From positions 24,267,554-24,331,553 of the forward strand of contig CM020619.1 of NCBI GenBank assembly GCA_009829735.1: a DNA stretch of 64,000 nucleotides. Reading direction: 5' to 3'. Positions 44,357 through 55,156 of this stretch are shown in pieces. A program made the translations under genes and the position numbers. Source of the DNA: Pyropia yezoensis. Its lineage: Eukaryota > Rhodophyta > Bangiophyceae > Bangiales > Bangiaceae. A model generated the notes under the pieces. It had not been told where the DNA came from and made no database searches. It was given only the letters and a program-made list of their open reading frames with translations. The stretch's first letter is position 1, and every line of letters begins with the position of its first letter.

Positions 44357-44387
<31 letters not shown>

Positions 44388-46109
44388 GCGGGGCCCGAAG
44401 GCCGTCTCTCCCTCGGGGGGGCGCCCGACTGGACGGCGGTGGAGATGGTGGCGGTTGGTGGCCGCCACGTGGTGCGCGTCGTCACCCCCGGCGGGGCGGT
44501 ATGGGCGGCGGCGGCGGCGGATGGAAAGTGGTCACCCCCCCGCCGGCGTGTGACGGTGGTGGTGACCGAGACGGAAGAGGTGGCGCGCTGGGCAGCGGCG
44601 CTGCGGCTGCTCTCCCTGGGCGGTGGCTGTGGCACCATTGGGGAGGTGCTCGTCCACAACGCGGTGGGGGGGGGCGGCGCCGTCTCCGACGACGGTGACG
44701 ATGCTGCTGCAGACGTGGTGCGATTGCTCCGCCACCAGCTTTTCGGGCGTGGCCAGCCGGGTGGGTGCGCCACCGCCGGGCAGGTGGCGGCGGTCGTGCC
44801 ACCCCCCCCGCCGGCGGCGCTCTCTGCCCCCAAACCCATTGGCGACTCCCCGCCCCTGGCTGCTGCTGCCGCAACTGCTGCCGCCGCCGGCACCCACCCC
44901 CTCCCAGTAGTCCACTATGCCATGCTTGCTGGCTCTGCCACCTTTGCGTCGCGCATCCCCGCGGTAGCGGCCTCGTGGCTCCCCGCCTTTCCCCCCGCCG
45001 ATGTGGTCATCTACACCGACGCGCTGCCCCCCGCCACGGCGCTCGACACGCTCCCCGCCGGCGTGGCCGTGACGGTAACGACACCCGCGCGGCCCGACGA
45101 AGAGCCCAACCTGCCCCGCATGTCTGCTTGGAGCCACCTGGCGCGCGTCCGCGACGCGTGGGACCACACCCTGGCGGGCCGGCGGGACATTACCCACCTG
45201 GCGCTCATTGACGATGACACTTTTGTGTTTCCGGGCGCCCTGCCGCCCGTGGTGGGGGCGTCCAAGGCGTTGGCCGACCCGGCGGGCCTGGCCTGGGGGG
45301 GCGTCCTGGAGTTGGCCCGCGTGGACAATGGGGATGGCCGCGACGGGGGGGTGTTTGCGGTGGCCCTCCGAGCCACCCACGTCGCCGCGGGGGGGGAGCC
45401 CTGCACCCTGCCGTACGAGGTGGCCGCCAACCACACTGCCGCTGCCGCCGCCGCCGCCGCCGCCACCACCACCACCACCACCACCGGGTCGGGCACCGGC
45501 AGCGCCGGTGGCGGCCCGCCGTCATCGGGCGGCAGCCCCCCCCCGCGCCCCCCCCGGTCGTGCGCCGACACCTTTTGCCGCCGCTGCCCGCATGTGCCGC
45601 AGGGCGCGGCGATTGTGCTCACCCGCGGCCTAGTCGCAGCGCTCCGCCCCGTTGCGGGCGCGTGTGAGGCCGCCACCGCCCGCCTGTGCGCGCGGTGCGG
45701 CTCGCAGCGCCTGTATATGTGTGTCCACCAGGTGGCGCGGCTCGGTAACGGTGGCAGTGGCGGTGGTGGTGGCGGTGGCGGTAAGGGGGGTGGCAGTGGG
45801 GCGGCAGCGGCGGCGGTGGCCACCGTCGCCCTCCCCGGTGTGAGGCGCGACACCTGGCGGCGGGAGCCGATCGGTGGCTCGACCCGCGCCGTCACCTTCC
45901 ACGCCTTTGAGCGCATCCGCCGCCTGTCGGTGACAGGCACCATGGCCGGGGACATGGCGGCGCTGGTGGGCCTTGCGCGCGCCCGCCCAGGGGGGGTGGT
46001 GACCCTGCAGGACGTGGCCGACGCGGTGGGCTGCCCGGACGGGGGGCGGTGGGTTAAGCGCGTTGGGGGGGGGGGGGGGGGGTCCACGGGGACGTGTGTT
46101 CGTCGCTAA
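43773..46109 (+). CDS. Type II membrane glycosyltransferase, GT31/Fringe-like
   Basis: A single exon of 778 residues. A short basic cytoplasmic tail precedes one transmembrane anchor (about residues 31-60, NAVAVAVAASAALLLGVAVT), the Golgi type II layout. The stem (about 60-370) is Ala-rich. The catalytic region begins near 385 with HYAMLAGSATFASRIPAVAASWLP, then ADVVIYTDA, and THLALIDDDTFVF (about 475-487). That is a DxD-like metal and nucleotide-sugar motif in the form typical of Fringe/GT31 enzymes. A cysteine-rich segment follows (CADTFCRRCPH, CARCGSQRLYMC). It probably transfers a hexose or N-acetylhexosamine to a cell-wall or secreted glycan, but donor and acceptor cannot be read from sequence. 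Low-complexity Ala, Thr and Gly inserts interrupt the domain without breaking the frame. Confidence 0.75.
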
Positions 46110-48789
46110 TGAGCGGCGGGGAGCGGGGGGGGCGGGGGGTGGGAGGGGATGGCAGGTGTCAGAAGTGGGCGCAGCGGGGGCGTTGGGGGGGGAGGGGGGG
46201 AGAAGCGCCAAGTCAGGGGCGATAGGAATGGGGAGGGGGGAACATGCGCCAAAAAAAGAAGCGCGGGGCGATAAGAGACGGGGAGGGGGGAAAGAGGTGG
46301 TGCTCTACGGCTGCAGGGCACCGACTCACGTGGCGGGAGGATGCGTCGGGGGCCTCTGCCGGTGCCGCGGGGTTTGGACAGAAAACAACATAAGCGCCGA
46401 GTCCAGCACCCGCCATGGCGTCTTTTCTCCCCGATGGGGACGTTGAGGAGGGCATCCCCCCGCCACCCCCTCCCCACCCCCCCCCCCGCCTCTCTCGCTC
46501 GTTCGCCCTCTATATCCGACGCCGACCCGCGCCACCCCTCCTGCCCCGCTTCCTCACAACGCCCAGGCAACCGAGAGTCAGTGTGGGGCAGCCAGCGCGG
46601 GGCGCTACGACGCATCGCGGGGGGCGACGCATCTTCCCACCGGTCGCCCCCCCGCAGTTGGTGGCCCCAGGGCGGGGGGAGACGACGCGAGCTGATCATC
46701 GGCGCATGATGGGGGTCAACCGCGGGGCGCTACGACGTGCGGCCGGGGCAATGCTTCTTTGCACCGGTCGCGCCCGCCGCAGTCCGAGGCCCCACCGCGG
46801 GAAGGGTCTCTCTTCCACTAGATGAGATGATCAATGGAGCATGATGCGCCGTGGCCAGCTATATGTAGTCGCGAAGCGGGGCGGGGGGGGGGGAAAGTGG
46901 ATGGGGGGGGGGGGGGAGGTGGGGGACGGCAGCGGGGGAGGACGGAGCTTGGTCAGCGACGTGTGTACGGGCTATGGCTGGCGGGGCAAGAGCCGGCGGG
47001 GGCGTCCTCTGCGTCTGTGGAAGGAAAATCGGGCAGGCCAAGGCGCGTGCGCGTGGGCGTGGTGGGAGAAAAAAAAAAAAACAGCGGGGCCCCATAGCCC
47101 CAAAACACCGAGATTCCGCCCCCCCTCCCCCCCCCCGCCGCCGCCGCCGCCGCCGCTCATGCCGCCACTGCAAATGGGCGGCCGCCACGACAGTGGCAGC
47201 ACCCACACCGGTCTGGTCGCCATTGTTTTTTTGCAACTACAACAACGTCGGGCGCCTCTCCCCAGCAACCCATCCTCGCCCGCATGCGAGATACACGGCG
47301 GGTCGGGCCCCACCGCCCCCCCCCCCCCCCCCCCCCCATCACACCCGCCCTGATGGTGGTGTCTGTGGCGGACACACAACAGACCTGCCCTGCAGCGGGG
47401 GGGGGTGCGGGGGGGGAGTGGTGGGGGAGAGGGGGGGACCCGCTCGTCGTCGCGCGGTGTTGTGGGCGGGCGCCCCCAAAATGTGATGGCCGCCTCGTAT
47501 AGGCCCGTCATGGCGGTTGGCGGCAGCGCACCGGCCGGGCCTCCTGCCGCTTGAATTCGTGACCGGGTGCAGGGACGCCACGGCCCGACCGCGTGTTGCT
47601 CGGGCGGGGGGGCGTGCGCGCTTGCAGGGGAGTGGGTTGCAGAGGGGGGGGGGGGGGAGGGGGAGCGAGGGACACACGGCAACCCTCGCCCGGCAGCCGT
47701 GTCCCTCTACGCAGGGCGTGCGGGGGGGGGGGGGGGGGGGGGGAGCGGCGCCCCCTCATAGCGCCCCACCAGCGCACAGCGTGGATGCGGATTGACAGGC
47801 GCGCCGGCGAGGCGCGACGGCGCGCGCGCCGCACCCCAATCGGCAGCCCCGCCGCCGGGAACCACGCCCCATTTCCACCCCCCCGCCTCCTCCGCCCACC
47901 GTGCCCCACCCCCCCCCCCCCCCTCCTCAAACCTGACTGTACCCGCTGTTCTGGTGGTGGCCGCCGCGGCCCACACACGCGGGGGGGGCGCGTCGTAGCC
48001 AGCCTATCTGGGGGGCCCCGCGCCCCTGCGGCCCCGCCCCCCCCCCCCCCCCGCCGCCGCCGCCGCCCCGCGCGCGTGTAGGTGGTGGTGGTGCATTTTT
48101 GTGGGGTAGGGGGGGGGGGGGGGGTCGTGTGCCCGGCGGGACGCGCTGGCCACCGAGGGGGGGGTCACGGGTGCCCCCCGGCGGCCACACAACACCACAC
48201 TATGAGCGCCGCCCGTGGCCGGTGCCGGGAGTCGGGGGGGGGGGGGGGGTATATGCGGGCCCGCTTGTTGCCACCGCGCCGTCCACGTCTTGTATGCTGC
48301 CACCCCGCATGCCAGCGGGGTGGTCACCCCTACCTACGCCTTCGGCGCGCACCCTCTTGCGCGCCCCCCCCCCCCCCCCCCTTCCCTACTCCGCTCCCCG
48401 CCTGCCTCGCTTCCACCGACCCACCCGTAGGCCGCACGGGTGGTCTGGCGGGTGATACCCCCTTCACTCCTGCTTGCCTGTCACGCCACGGGCACGGGTG
48501 CATGGTGGTCCTCCACGCACGTCGCTGCCTCTTCCCCTCCCCCCCCCCCTCTACGCTGTGTGCGTATCCTGCCGCTCTTGTCGCTTTTGCCTCCATCGCC
48601 CGTGACTTATTTTTTCTTGGCTTCCGTCGACCGTGAGTTTGTTGGCTTGCCTCTTCCTCCGTCCGCCTGTGCCTCTACATCCACTGGGCAGCCTTTCTCG
48701 CGGTTTTGTCGCCGATCCTCCCTCCCCCCCCCCCTCTCCCTCTTCCTCGACCTTCTGTAGCGGTTGTATCTTGCTCTTCACCGGGGGTC
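46110..48789. other. Long intergenic region with G/C homopolymers and a 125-bp duplication
   Basis: Runs of 10-20 G or C occur at least a dozen times. A divergent tandem pair occupies 46597-46846. Pyrimidine-rich DNA at 48500-48780 precedes the SANT gene and is probably its leader. No gene is supported on either strand. Confidence 0.45.
46597..46846 (+). repeat. Divergent tandem duplication, 125-bp period
   Basis: GCGGGGCGCTACGACG begins at 46597 and again at 46722. Each is followed by a CACCGGTCGC/CCACCGGTCGC segment and ends near GCATGATG. The two copies differ at many sites, so the duplication is not recent. Confidence 0.6.
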
Positions 48790-51414
48790 ATGGCGGCTCT
48801 TGCCGCGACGCCCCCTCCCGTACCATTGGCACTGCCCCCCGCCCCCTCAGCCTCCCCGCGTACTGCGGGGCGCCCGTCTGGCGGTGCGTCGGCACCAATG
48901 CCGGCGACTGCGCCGCCGGTGGGGGTGCCCGCGCTGCCGGGCGGCCTGCTGCCCGCGCCGGCCAGTGGGCGGGGGCGGGACAAGGGTAAGGGACCCGCCC
49001 GCGGGGGGGGGGTTGGCCGCGGCCGTGGTCGTGGCCGCGGCCGCGGTCGCGGACGGGGGGGCGCGGCGGCCGCCGGCGGGGCAGACGCGGTGGCATTGCC
49101 GGCGTGGGCTGGGGGGGGCGCCTCGGCGGGGGTGGCGGGGCCGTCTTGGGATGTGCACGTGGGGGCGGCTGCGCGTGGCGGGCCCGCCGGGGGGCCGTCC
49201 CGACCGTTTGTGAGGTACGCCCCGGGCGGTGCGGGCGGGCCTGCGGGAGGGCCTGCCGGGGTGACTGGCGGCGGGCCCGCCGGCCCGTCGGGCGACGGTG
49301 GGGGTAGCGGTGGCGGAGGTGGCGCCGGCGGACCCGTCGAGGCGATGGCTGGTGGTGACGGCGCGGCGGCGGCGACGCCGGCAGCGGGCGCGGCTGCCCA
49401 CTCGGAAGCGCAGGCGGCGGCCATGACGGGTGGCGGCGGGGCGTTGGGGGCGGCGTTTCGGACCCTCCTGCTCACGGCGCTGGCCACCCTTGGCGCGGTG
49501 CCGTCGTGGCTGACGCCCATGGCGGTGCACGAAGCGGCCGCCGCGGGCGGGCGGGTGACGCTAGACCGCCTTGCGCTGGCTGCGGAGCGGGCGGCCACCG
49601 CGCGCATGCGCGTCGGCCGCCACGGCAGCGGGGGGGCTCCCGCGGACGCGGCGCCGGCGGTGGCGCTGCTGCCGCCGCCCCGCCCAGAGCCCGTGGTCCG
49701 CATCGAGCGGCGGGGGCGGAAGAAGAAGAGCGTCCTCTTGGCGGACGCGGTCGCCGCCTCGGTCCCAGCCGCGCCTTCCACTCCAGAGGCTCCCGCGGCT
49801 AGGGGCACTGGGGGTGGTGCTGGCGGCGCAGCCGCGGCGGCTGGCGCATCGCCGTTGCCGGCGGGCGTGCAAGCGGGGCGGGTGGTCAAGCCGACGACGA
49901 CGGGCCGCGGCAGCCGCGGGGGGGCGGCCTCTGCTCGTCGGGTGGGGCGTGGCGGCAAGGCGCTGGCCTCTGCACCTGGGGGGGCTCCCGCTGTGTCGGG
50001 CCTCGCGCCGCCGCTCTATCCGTCGCCGTCGGTGCAGTCCCCAGGTGGGGCGCCGGGGCTCGTGACGCCCCCCCGCGCGCGGCAGCGCGCCTCGCCTGGT
50101 AGCCGTGGCGGTGGCGTGGCCGCGCGGCGTGCGGCGGCCGATGCATCAGGCACGTCTAGCCCCGGGCAGGCCTCGCCGGCTGGCCGCTCGACGGAGAAGA
50201 AGCAGCGGGTGGTGACGCTGGGCACGCCGTGGACGGCAGAGGACGATGCCAAGCTGCAGCTGGGGATTGCCCGCCACGGCTGGCGTGAGTGGGACAAGAT
50301 CCGCCTTGACTGTGGCCTCACCCATCGTACCGCCGAGACGATGAACACCTACGCCTACACGGCGCGTCGGCGTGACACGGACGGCTTTTACGCGCGCTCG
50401 TGGACGACATGGGCGCAGGCAAAGGGGCGGTCCACCGAGATCAAGCCGATGCCCGAATCCCGGGCTGCTTCCCCGGCTGCTGCTGCTGCTGCGGCTGCTG
50501 CTTCCGCCGCGGCCGCGTCGTCCTCCCCCGATGGGGTGCCCGTGGCGCCGCCGCGTGGCCGCGCCAAGGCTGTCCGTGGGCGAGGCCGCGGCGGGACTGC
50601 CGCGTCCCCTGCGGCTAGCGGTCGACCCGGCGGCCTTGGCCGCGGTCGCCTCTTTCCTGACCTTCCCCCTCCAAAGACCGCGTGGGTGCGTGACAGCCCT
50701 GGGGCCGCTGCGGCGGCGAGCGGTACTGGCTTGGCCTCTTCGGGTGTTAAGCCGCCCCCTGCCCGTTCAGCAGCCGCGCCCCGTCGGCCGCGTGGGGCAT
50801 CGGCAGCGACGCTTGCCGCCGCGCGTGCCGCGCGTCACCCAGCGGGCGGCCGCGGAGGCGCGCGCGCCGGGGCATCGACGGCGGCGGCGGCGGCGGGTGC
50901 ATCAGCGGTGCCACCAACGGCAGCGGGGGCAGCGCTGCTGGCGCCGCCGCCGGCGCCACCGCCGCCAGTGGGAGCGTTGCCGCCGCCGCCGCACGCCGGC
51001 CCCGCCGCGTCGGGACTGGCGCCGCCGCCCGCCAAGCGGGGCACGAAGGCGCCGCCCGCCCGGCGTGTGTTCCGTGTTGGCGGCGCGCCGCCTCTGGGCG
51101 CCGCCGCGGCGCCTGCGCTGGCTGCGGCCGCCGCGTTGAGCCGCTCCCGGCCGCCCCCGTCGGCGGCAATCGCCGCGGGTCGCGCAGGCGGCAGCGCGAC
51201 GCCCCCGTCGCCGTCGGTGGCGGCGGCGTCCCCGCCGGGCCGGCCAGCGCCGTCGCCACCCGGCAGTGGCAAGCGGCCCGTGAACCGCCCTCTTGTTGGC
51301 GCAGAGCGGCCGACGGGGCTGCTGCTCAGGGATAGTGAAGGAGGGGGGGTGGTGGGTGCGCTCCCTAGTGACGTCAGTGCCGACGACCAAGCGGCCAAGC
51401 GGCGGCGGACGTGA
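48790..51414 (+). CDS. SANT/Myb-domain nuclear protein with RG-rich tract
   Basis: A single frame of 874 residues from ATG 48790 to TGA. Residues about 59-95 are an RGRGRGRG tract of the kind that binds nucleic acid or acts as an extended AT-hook. RRGRKKKS at about 320 is a likely nuclear signal. The only folded domain I see is one SANT/Myb repeat at about 479-530 (PWTAEDDAKLQLGIARHG, then REWDKIRLDCGLTHRTAETM). Its tryptophan spacing and acidic first helix fit a telomere-type or chromatin SANT domain rather than an R2R3 factor. The remainder is Ala/Pro/Gly-rich, and the protein ends AAKRRRT, another basic cluster. Probably a DNA- or chromatin-binding protein; the target is unknown. Confidence 0.75.
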   Translation: MAALAATPPPVPLALPPAPSASPRTAGRPSGGASAPMPATAPPVGVPALPGGLLPAPASGRGRDKGKGPARGGGVGRGRGRGRGRGRGRGGAAAAGGADAVALPAWAGGGASAGVAGPSWDVHVGAAARGGPAGGPSRPFVRYAPGGAGGPAGGPAGVTGGGPAGPSGDGGGSGGGGGAGGPVEAMAGGDGAAAATPAAGAAAHSEAQAAAMTGGGGALGAAFRTLLLTALATLGAVPSWLTPMAVHEAAAAGGRVTLDRLALAAERAATARMRVGRHGSGGAPADAAPAVALLPPPRPEPVVRIERRGRKKKSVLLADAVAASVPAAPSTPEAPAARGTGGGAGGAAAAAGASPLPAGVQAGRVVKPTTTGRGSRGGAASARRVGRGGKALASAPGGAPAVSGLAPPLYPSPSVQSPGGAPGLVTPPRARQRASPGSRGGGVAARRAAADASGTSSPGQASPAGRSTEKKQRVVTLGTPWTAEDDAKLQLGIARHGWREWDKIRLDCGLTHRTAETMNTYAYTARRRDTDGFYARSWTTWAQAKGRSTEIKPMPESRAASPAAAAAAAAASAAAASSSPDGVPVAPPRGRAKAVRGRGRGGTAASPAASGRPGGLGRGRLFPDLPPPKTAWVRDSPGAAAAASGTGLASSGVKPPPARSAAAPRRPRGASAATLAAARAARHPAGGRGGARAGASTAAAAAGASAVPPTAAGAALLAPPPAPPPPVGALPPPPHAGPAASGLAPPPAKRGTKAPPARRVFRVGGAPPLGAAAAPALAAAAALSRSRPPPSAAIAAGRAGGSATPPSPSVAAASPPGRPAPSPPGSGKRPVNRPLVGAERPTGLLLRDSEGGGVVGALPSDVSADDQAAKRRRT

Positions 51415-52573
51415 GCGCTGCCTTTATTTTTCTCACCATCTCTTGCTATCTTCGCATATCTTGCCTTGGCGGCGTCCTGTTTTTTTGCTCATATTTTTGT
51501 GCCTGTGGCGGCTCTTCTTTCACACCTCTTCCATGAGGGTACCGCTCGCTCATACAGCATGGAACGCATCCTACTAGCCCCGTCTCCCACGTCCCACCGC
51601 ACTGGTCTGATGTGACACTGGTCACGCAGTCTCTGCTCAGTTGAGAGGTCGCCGCTTCGCTCATGTGGGCGTTCCCGCAGGAGGGTCCCGCCGGCAACAG
51701 GTGTGGTGGTGGGGGTGCGCCGCTGTCATGTACGGCGGCGACTCCCACCGCGCCTGCGCTGCCGCCATTGGGGGGCGGCCGCCACCCCTTCCGGTTGGAG
51801 GACCCACTCGCCACGACCTCCTCCTGCCTGACAGGCGTCCTGGCACCCGCCATTTGCCCAGATGTCGTTGCAGGAGGGGCGCGTCGGGACGCAAACGAGT
51901 CGACAAAAAGGGGCACGGCCGCGGCCGCCGTCCCTGTCTCTCCCCCCCCTGCCCACGCCCCATCCGGCCTGCTGCGCTCTGGATGCAGTGTTTCCGGCCC
52001 CCGGGGCTCCCCCTTGTGATTGGCGACCGCAGAAGGACAAAAAAAGGGGGCCACCCCATCCGCCTCACCACACACCCCCCGCTTGGCACTGGCGGGTGCG
52101 CTGAGTGGCAGGCAGTCAGCGCCATCGGCCCGCCGGCCAATCCCCGCGGTGCGCGGCGGCCGGCCGGGGCTCTCTCCTCGCTGGCGGCGGCGGGGGCGGC
52201 GGTCTCGGACGTTGGGGGAGCGCGCTCCACGCGGCGCGGCTCGGGTCGCGAGTGCCAGCACACGCGGAAAACGCAGGGACGGCGATCAGTCACATTTGGG
52301 GGGGTGGTCACAATTTTAGGGAGCATCGCGCGGACGGTTGAACGCGGTCGGTTTTCTTTTCGAGCGCGCTGCGCCGCTCACCGCAACGCGGAGGCCCAAC
52401 GTAGCCTTGCGGCAGGGGGAGCGTGACGCATTCTGCCTCTCGGCACCGCCTGCCGTTCGCCATCCCTCTCGCCTGCCACTCTCGCAGCCCCTGCTGTTTC
52501 TTTGTTGCCAAGGAGGCCGTCGCCCTTCTTCCCTTGTCACCGAGGAGCCCCGGCGACCCCGATTCCCCTGGCG
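51415..52573. other. Intergenic between the SANT gene and PRP18
   Basis: T-rich sequence at 51420-51530 is probably the 3' UTR of the SANT gene. The remainder has mixed composition, and long open frames on both strands show no similarity I recognise. The PRP18 promoter should lie at its right end. Confidence 0.45.
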
Positions 52574-53671
52574 ATGAGCGGCAGCAAGCGCGCCCGCTCC
52601 CCGGCGGGCTCCTCCCATGCTGCCCATGCCGCCGCCCCCGCCGCTGCAGCCGCCGACGGCGCGGAGCTGTTGCTGGCAGACGTGCCCGTCAGCGCGCTGC
52701 CGGCAGCCCCGCCCAAGCGGCCTCGGCCCGACGCTGCGAGCGCGGGTAGTGGCGCCGCGTCAGCGTATGCGCCGTCGGGGGAGGTCAGCGCGCATAGCGA
52801 GCCGCTCGCCGGCGCCGCGCTGGCCACCGCTTTGGACGGCGCCCCGGGGGCCACGCCCCCCATCCTAGACGGCGCGGCGGCTGCAAGCGTCCCCCCTGCG
52901 GGGGCGACCGCTCCCGCCGTGTCTGGCAGCCGCCTGGAAGGTGGCAGCACCCCCGCCGGGGGTACTTCGGATGGCGACGCTCTCGTGGCTTCCGCAACCG
53001 CCCCACCCGCGGCCCTGGGCGAGGCAGCGGCAGACGCTAGCGCCGCGTCGACCGCTGTCATCAATGGGGCTGCAGACACCCCCGGTGGCGCGGTGAAGGC
53101 TCCACCGCCGGCCGGTGAGGACGGCGGCGAGGTCCTCCCCGCCGACCCGGCGGCGGGCGCGGGCGGTGTGACCGCCCCCCCCCCGGCCGCCGACACCACG
53201 CCGGAGGAGCGGGTGCGGTCGACCATCAAGGCCCTCCTTAACCGGTGGGCGGCAGAGCTCGCCGCCCTCCCCGAGTCGGACCGCCGCACGTACAAGGTGC
53301 GCGCCGAATACGCCACCTGCGAGCAGACGGTGGACCACCTGCGCCCGCTGCTGCGGCAGCTGCGCAAGCGGACGGTTGCGCGCAACATTTTGCGTGCGCT
53401 CGAGGAAATCTTTGACCACGTTGCTGCGCGGGAGTACGTGCGTGCCAACGACCGCTACTTGCGGCTTGCCATTGGCAACGCACCGTGGCCGATGGGCGCG
53501 ACCATGGTTGGTATCCACGCGCGGTCGGCGCGGGAGAAAATTGGCGAGGGCAAGGTTGCCCACGTGATGAACGACGAGGAGACCCGAAAGTATATCACGG
53601 CGATCAAGCGGCTGGTGACGCTCGCACAAAAGTACCACCCGACAGTGCCATCAAAAATGATGTCCTCGTGA
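52574..53671 (+). CDS. PRP18: Pre-mRNA-splicing factor Prp18
   Basis: A single exon of 365 residues. The C-terminal 155 residues or so are the Prp18 domain: LLNRWAAELAALPESDRRTY, YATCEQTVDHLRPLLRQLRK, RNILRALEEIFDHVAAREYV and, most diagnostic, the conserved loop LAIGNAPWPMGATMVGIHAR followed by HVMNDEETRKYI and IKRLVTLAQKYHPT. Prp18 acts with Slu7 in the second step of splicing, helping dock the 3' splice site. The N-terminal 210 residues are Ala/Pro/Gly-rich and disordered; the splicing-factor motif found there in most Prp18 proteins is not visible. ATG 52574 (MSGSKRARSP) was chosen as the first in-frame ATG with a basic, NLS-like start. Confidence 0.92.
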   Translation: MSGSKRARSPAGSSHAAHAAAPAAAAADGAELLLADVPVSALPAAPPKRPRPDAASAGSGAASAYAPSGEVSAHSEPLAGAALATALDGAPGATPPILDGAAAASVPPAGATAPAVSGSRLEGGSTPAGGTSDGDALVASATAPPAALGEAAADASAASTAVINGAADTPGGAVKAPPPAGEDGGEVLPADPAAGAGGVTAPPPAADTTPEERVRSTIKALLNRWAAELAALPESDRRTYKVRAEYATCEQTVDHLRPLLRQLRKRTVARNILRALEEIFDHVAAREYVRANDRYLRLAIGNAPWPMGATMVGIHARSAREKIGEGKVAHVMNDEETRKYITAIKRLVTLAQKYHPTVPSKMMSS

Positions 53672-53872
53672 TCGCTGAATATGATGAGCGGTATCGCGCT
53701 GTGACGAGCTCATGGAGGAGGCAAAGGGGAGGGAATGGTGGCTGGTGTGTCTCATGCTCTTTTGAGATGGTCTTTCAGCGCGTCCTGGACGTGAACGCAA
53801 TCTGGTTCCGTGCTTGCCGGGCATTTACAGAAAAACGATATAGGGCGCCCCCCCCCGGGGAAACCTACCTAC

Positions 53873-55156
53873 TCACAAGTCCTTTTTGTTCTCCCCGCTG
53901 GCTGGTGGCCCCACCGCGTTCGCCTCCTTTTCCTTCTCTTCCTCTTCTTCCTCCTCCTCTTCGGTGTAGGCCCATAGCTCCCGCATCTCACCGCGGTAGA
54001 GCGCCAGCCCAACCGACGCGAGCAGGCAGGCGGGCACAATGTACAGCAGTGCCGGCTGGGCAGCGTCGAACACGTTGAGCGCCACCAGCGTAACAACAAG
54101 TCCCACCGTGTAGCCAACGAGGACGGTGTGGTAATAGGGGCGGGGACCCACCAGCGTCGGCGGCGCTGCCTCTTCACCCTCGGCCGGGGCTGGCGCCACC
54201 GGCGTGTGGCGCATATCCCACCGCAGTAAAAGGGCCACAAACAGTCCCGGGATCACAATGTCTCCCAGGCCAAGCATGGAAAACTCCCGAGTCGGCAGCG
54301 ACCGCACCGCCGCCGCCCAGCGGAAACCCTGGGCCTTAGGGAACAGCAGCTTGATAGGGCCATCAAACTTCTTCGCCACCGTCACCATCACATTGGCGCC
54401 AAACACTCGCTTGGAACCAAACACCCAGAAGATGTCGTAAAAGAACAGGCCGCTGAGCAACACTGCCCCCGACTTGAAGTCACCCAACGCCAGCATCTCA
54501 ATTGCTGACAGCGCCAACGAAACAGCCAGAATGTTGTTAGCCAGCCACAGCTTGGTCCGTGCGTACAGTACGGCCACGGGGACGGCCAACACGAGGCCGC
54601 CCACATCCACAGCGGACACCTCCACGAAGTCGTTGAAAAACGAGTGGGTGGCGCGCGCCCAGTCAGGCATTCCGGGCACGGCCGCCAGGATGGGAGACAG
54701 CACACTGCTGAGCGCGAGAGAGCCCAGCGAAAGCCCGTAAATGCCAATCAGCACCGCTACCACCGACGCGGGCAGATACTTGAAGGCGAGGAACAGGCCC
54801 AACAGCGCGCACGACGCCATGACGGGGAATCGATAGGCCGCGGCGCCGCTAATGACATCGCGCTCCTCCTTATCGGTCGAAGGGTCTGCCTGCCGCGCCA
54901 GCAGAGATACGGCCGCCCGCTCGCTAGCAATGTGGATGACAAGCAGCGCCAGCACCAGCATCTGTGCCGGAACGGGTATAGGGAGCAAGACGGGGGACAC
55001 CACCCAAGCCGTCAGTAGCGCGACATTCCGCAGCGCTGTCGCATCTGCCGCGGAGGTTGGTGCCAGCGGAGCTGATAAGACTCCTTCTGCATCATCGGCA
55101 ACCGCAGCAGAGGTCGACGACGCAGCGGCCGGCGCCAGCTCCGCGGCCGTCGCCAT
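53873..55156 (-). CDS. SPP: Signal peptide peptidase (presenilin-type aspartyl protease)
   Basis: A single exon of 427 residues with about nine hydrophobic segments. The intramembrane aspartyl protease motifs are complete: FFYDIFWVF (D241), LGLGDIVIPG (GxGD, D299) and QPALLY (PAL, 368-370). SPP cleaves remnant signal peptides and some tail-anchored proteins in the ER membrane. The start at 55156 gives a short Ala-rich N-terminus before the first transmembrane helix. The cytosolic tail has a run of ten or so Glu and ends GENKKDL. KK near the end resembles a dilysine ER-retrieval signal but is not in the exact KKXX position. Convergent with PRP18, with about 200 bases between stops. Confidence 0.95.
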   Translation of the reverse strand: MATAAELAPAAASSTSAAVADDAEGVLSAPLAPTSAADATALRNVALLTAWVVSPVLLPIPVPAQMLVLALLVIHIASERAAVSLLARQADPSTDKEERDVISGAAAYRFPVMASCALLGLFLAFKYLPASVVAVLIGIYGLSLGSLALSSVLSPILAAVPGMPDWARATHSFFNDFVEVSAVDVGGLVLAVPVAVLYARTKLWLANNILAVSLALSAIEMLALGDFKSGAVLLSGLFFYDIFWVFGSKRVFGANVMVTVAKKFDGPIKLLFPKAQGFRWAAAVRSLPTREFSMLGLGDIVIPGLFVALLLRWDMRHTPVAPAPAEGEEAAPPTLVGPRPYYHTVLVGYTVGLVVTLVALNVFDAAQPALLYIVPACLLASVGLALYRGEMRELWAYTEEEEEEEEEKEKEANAVGPPASGENKKDL

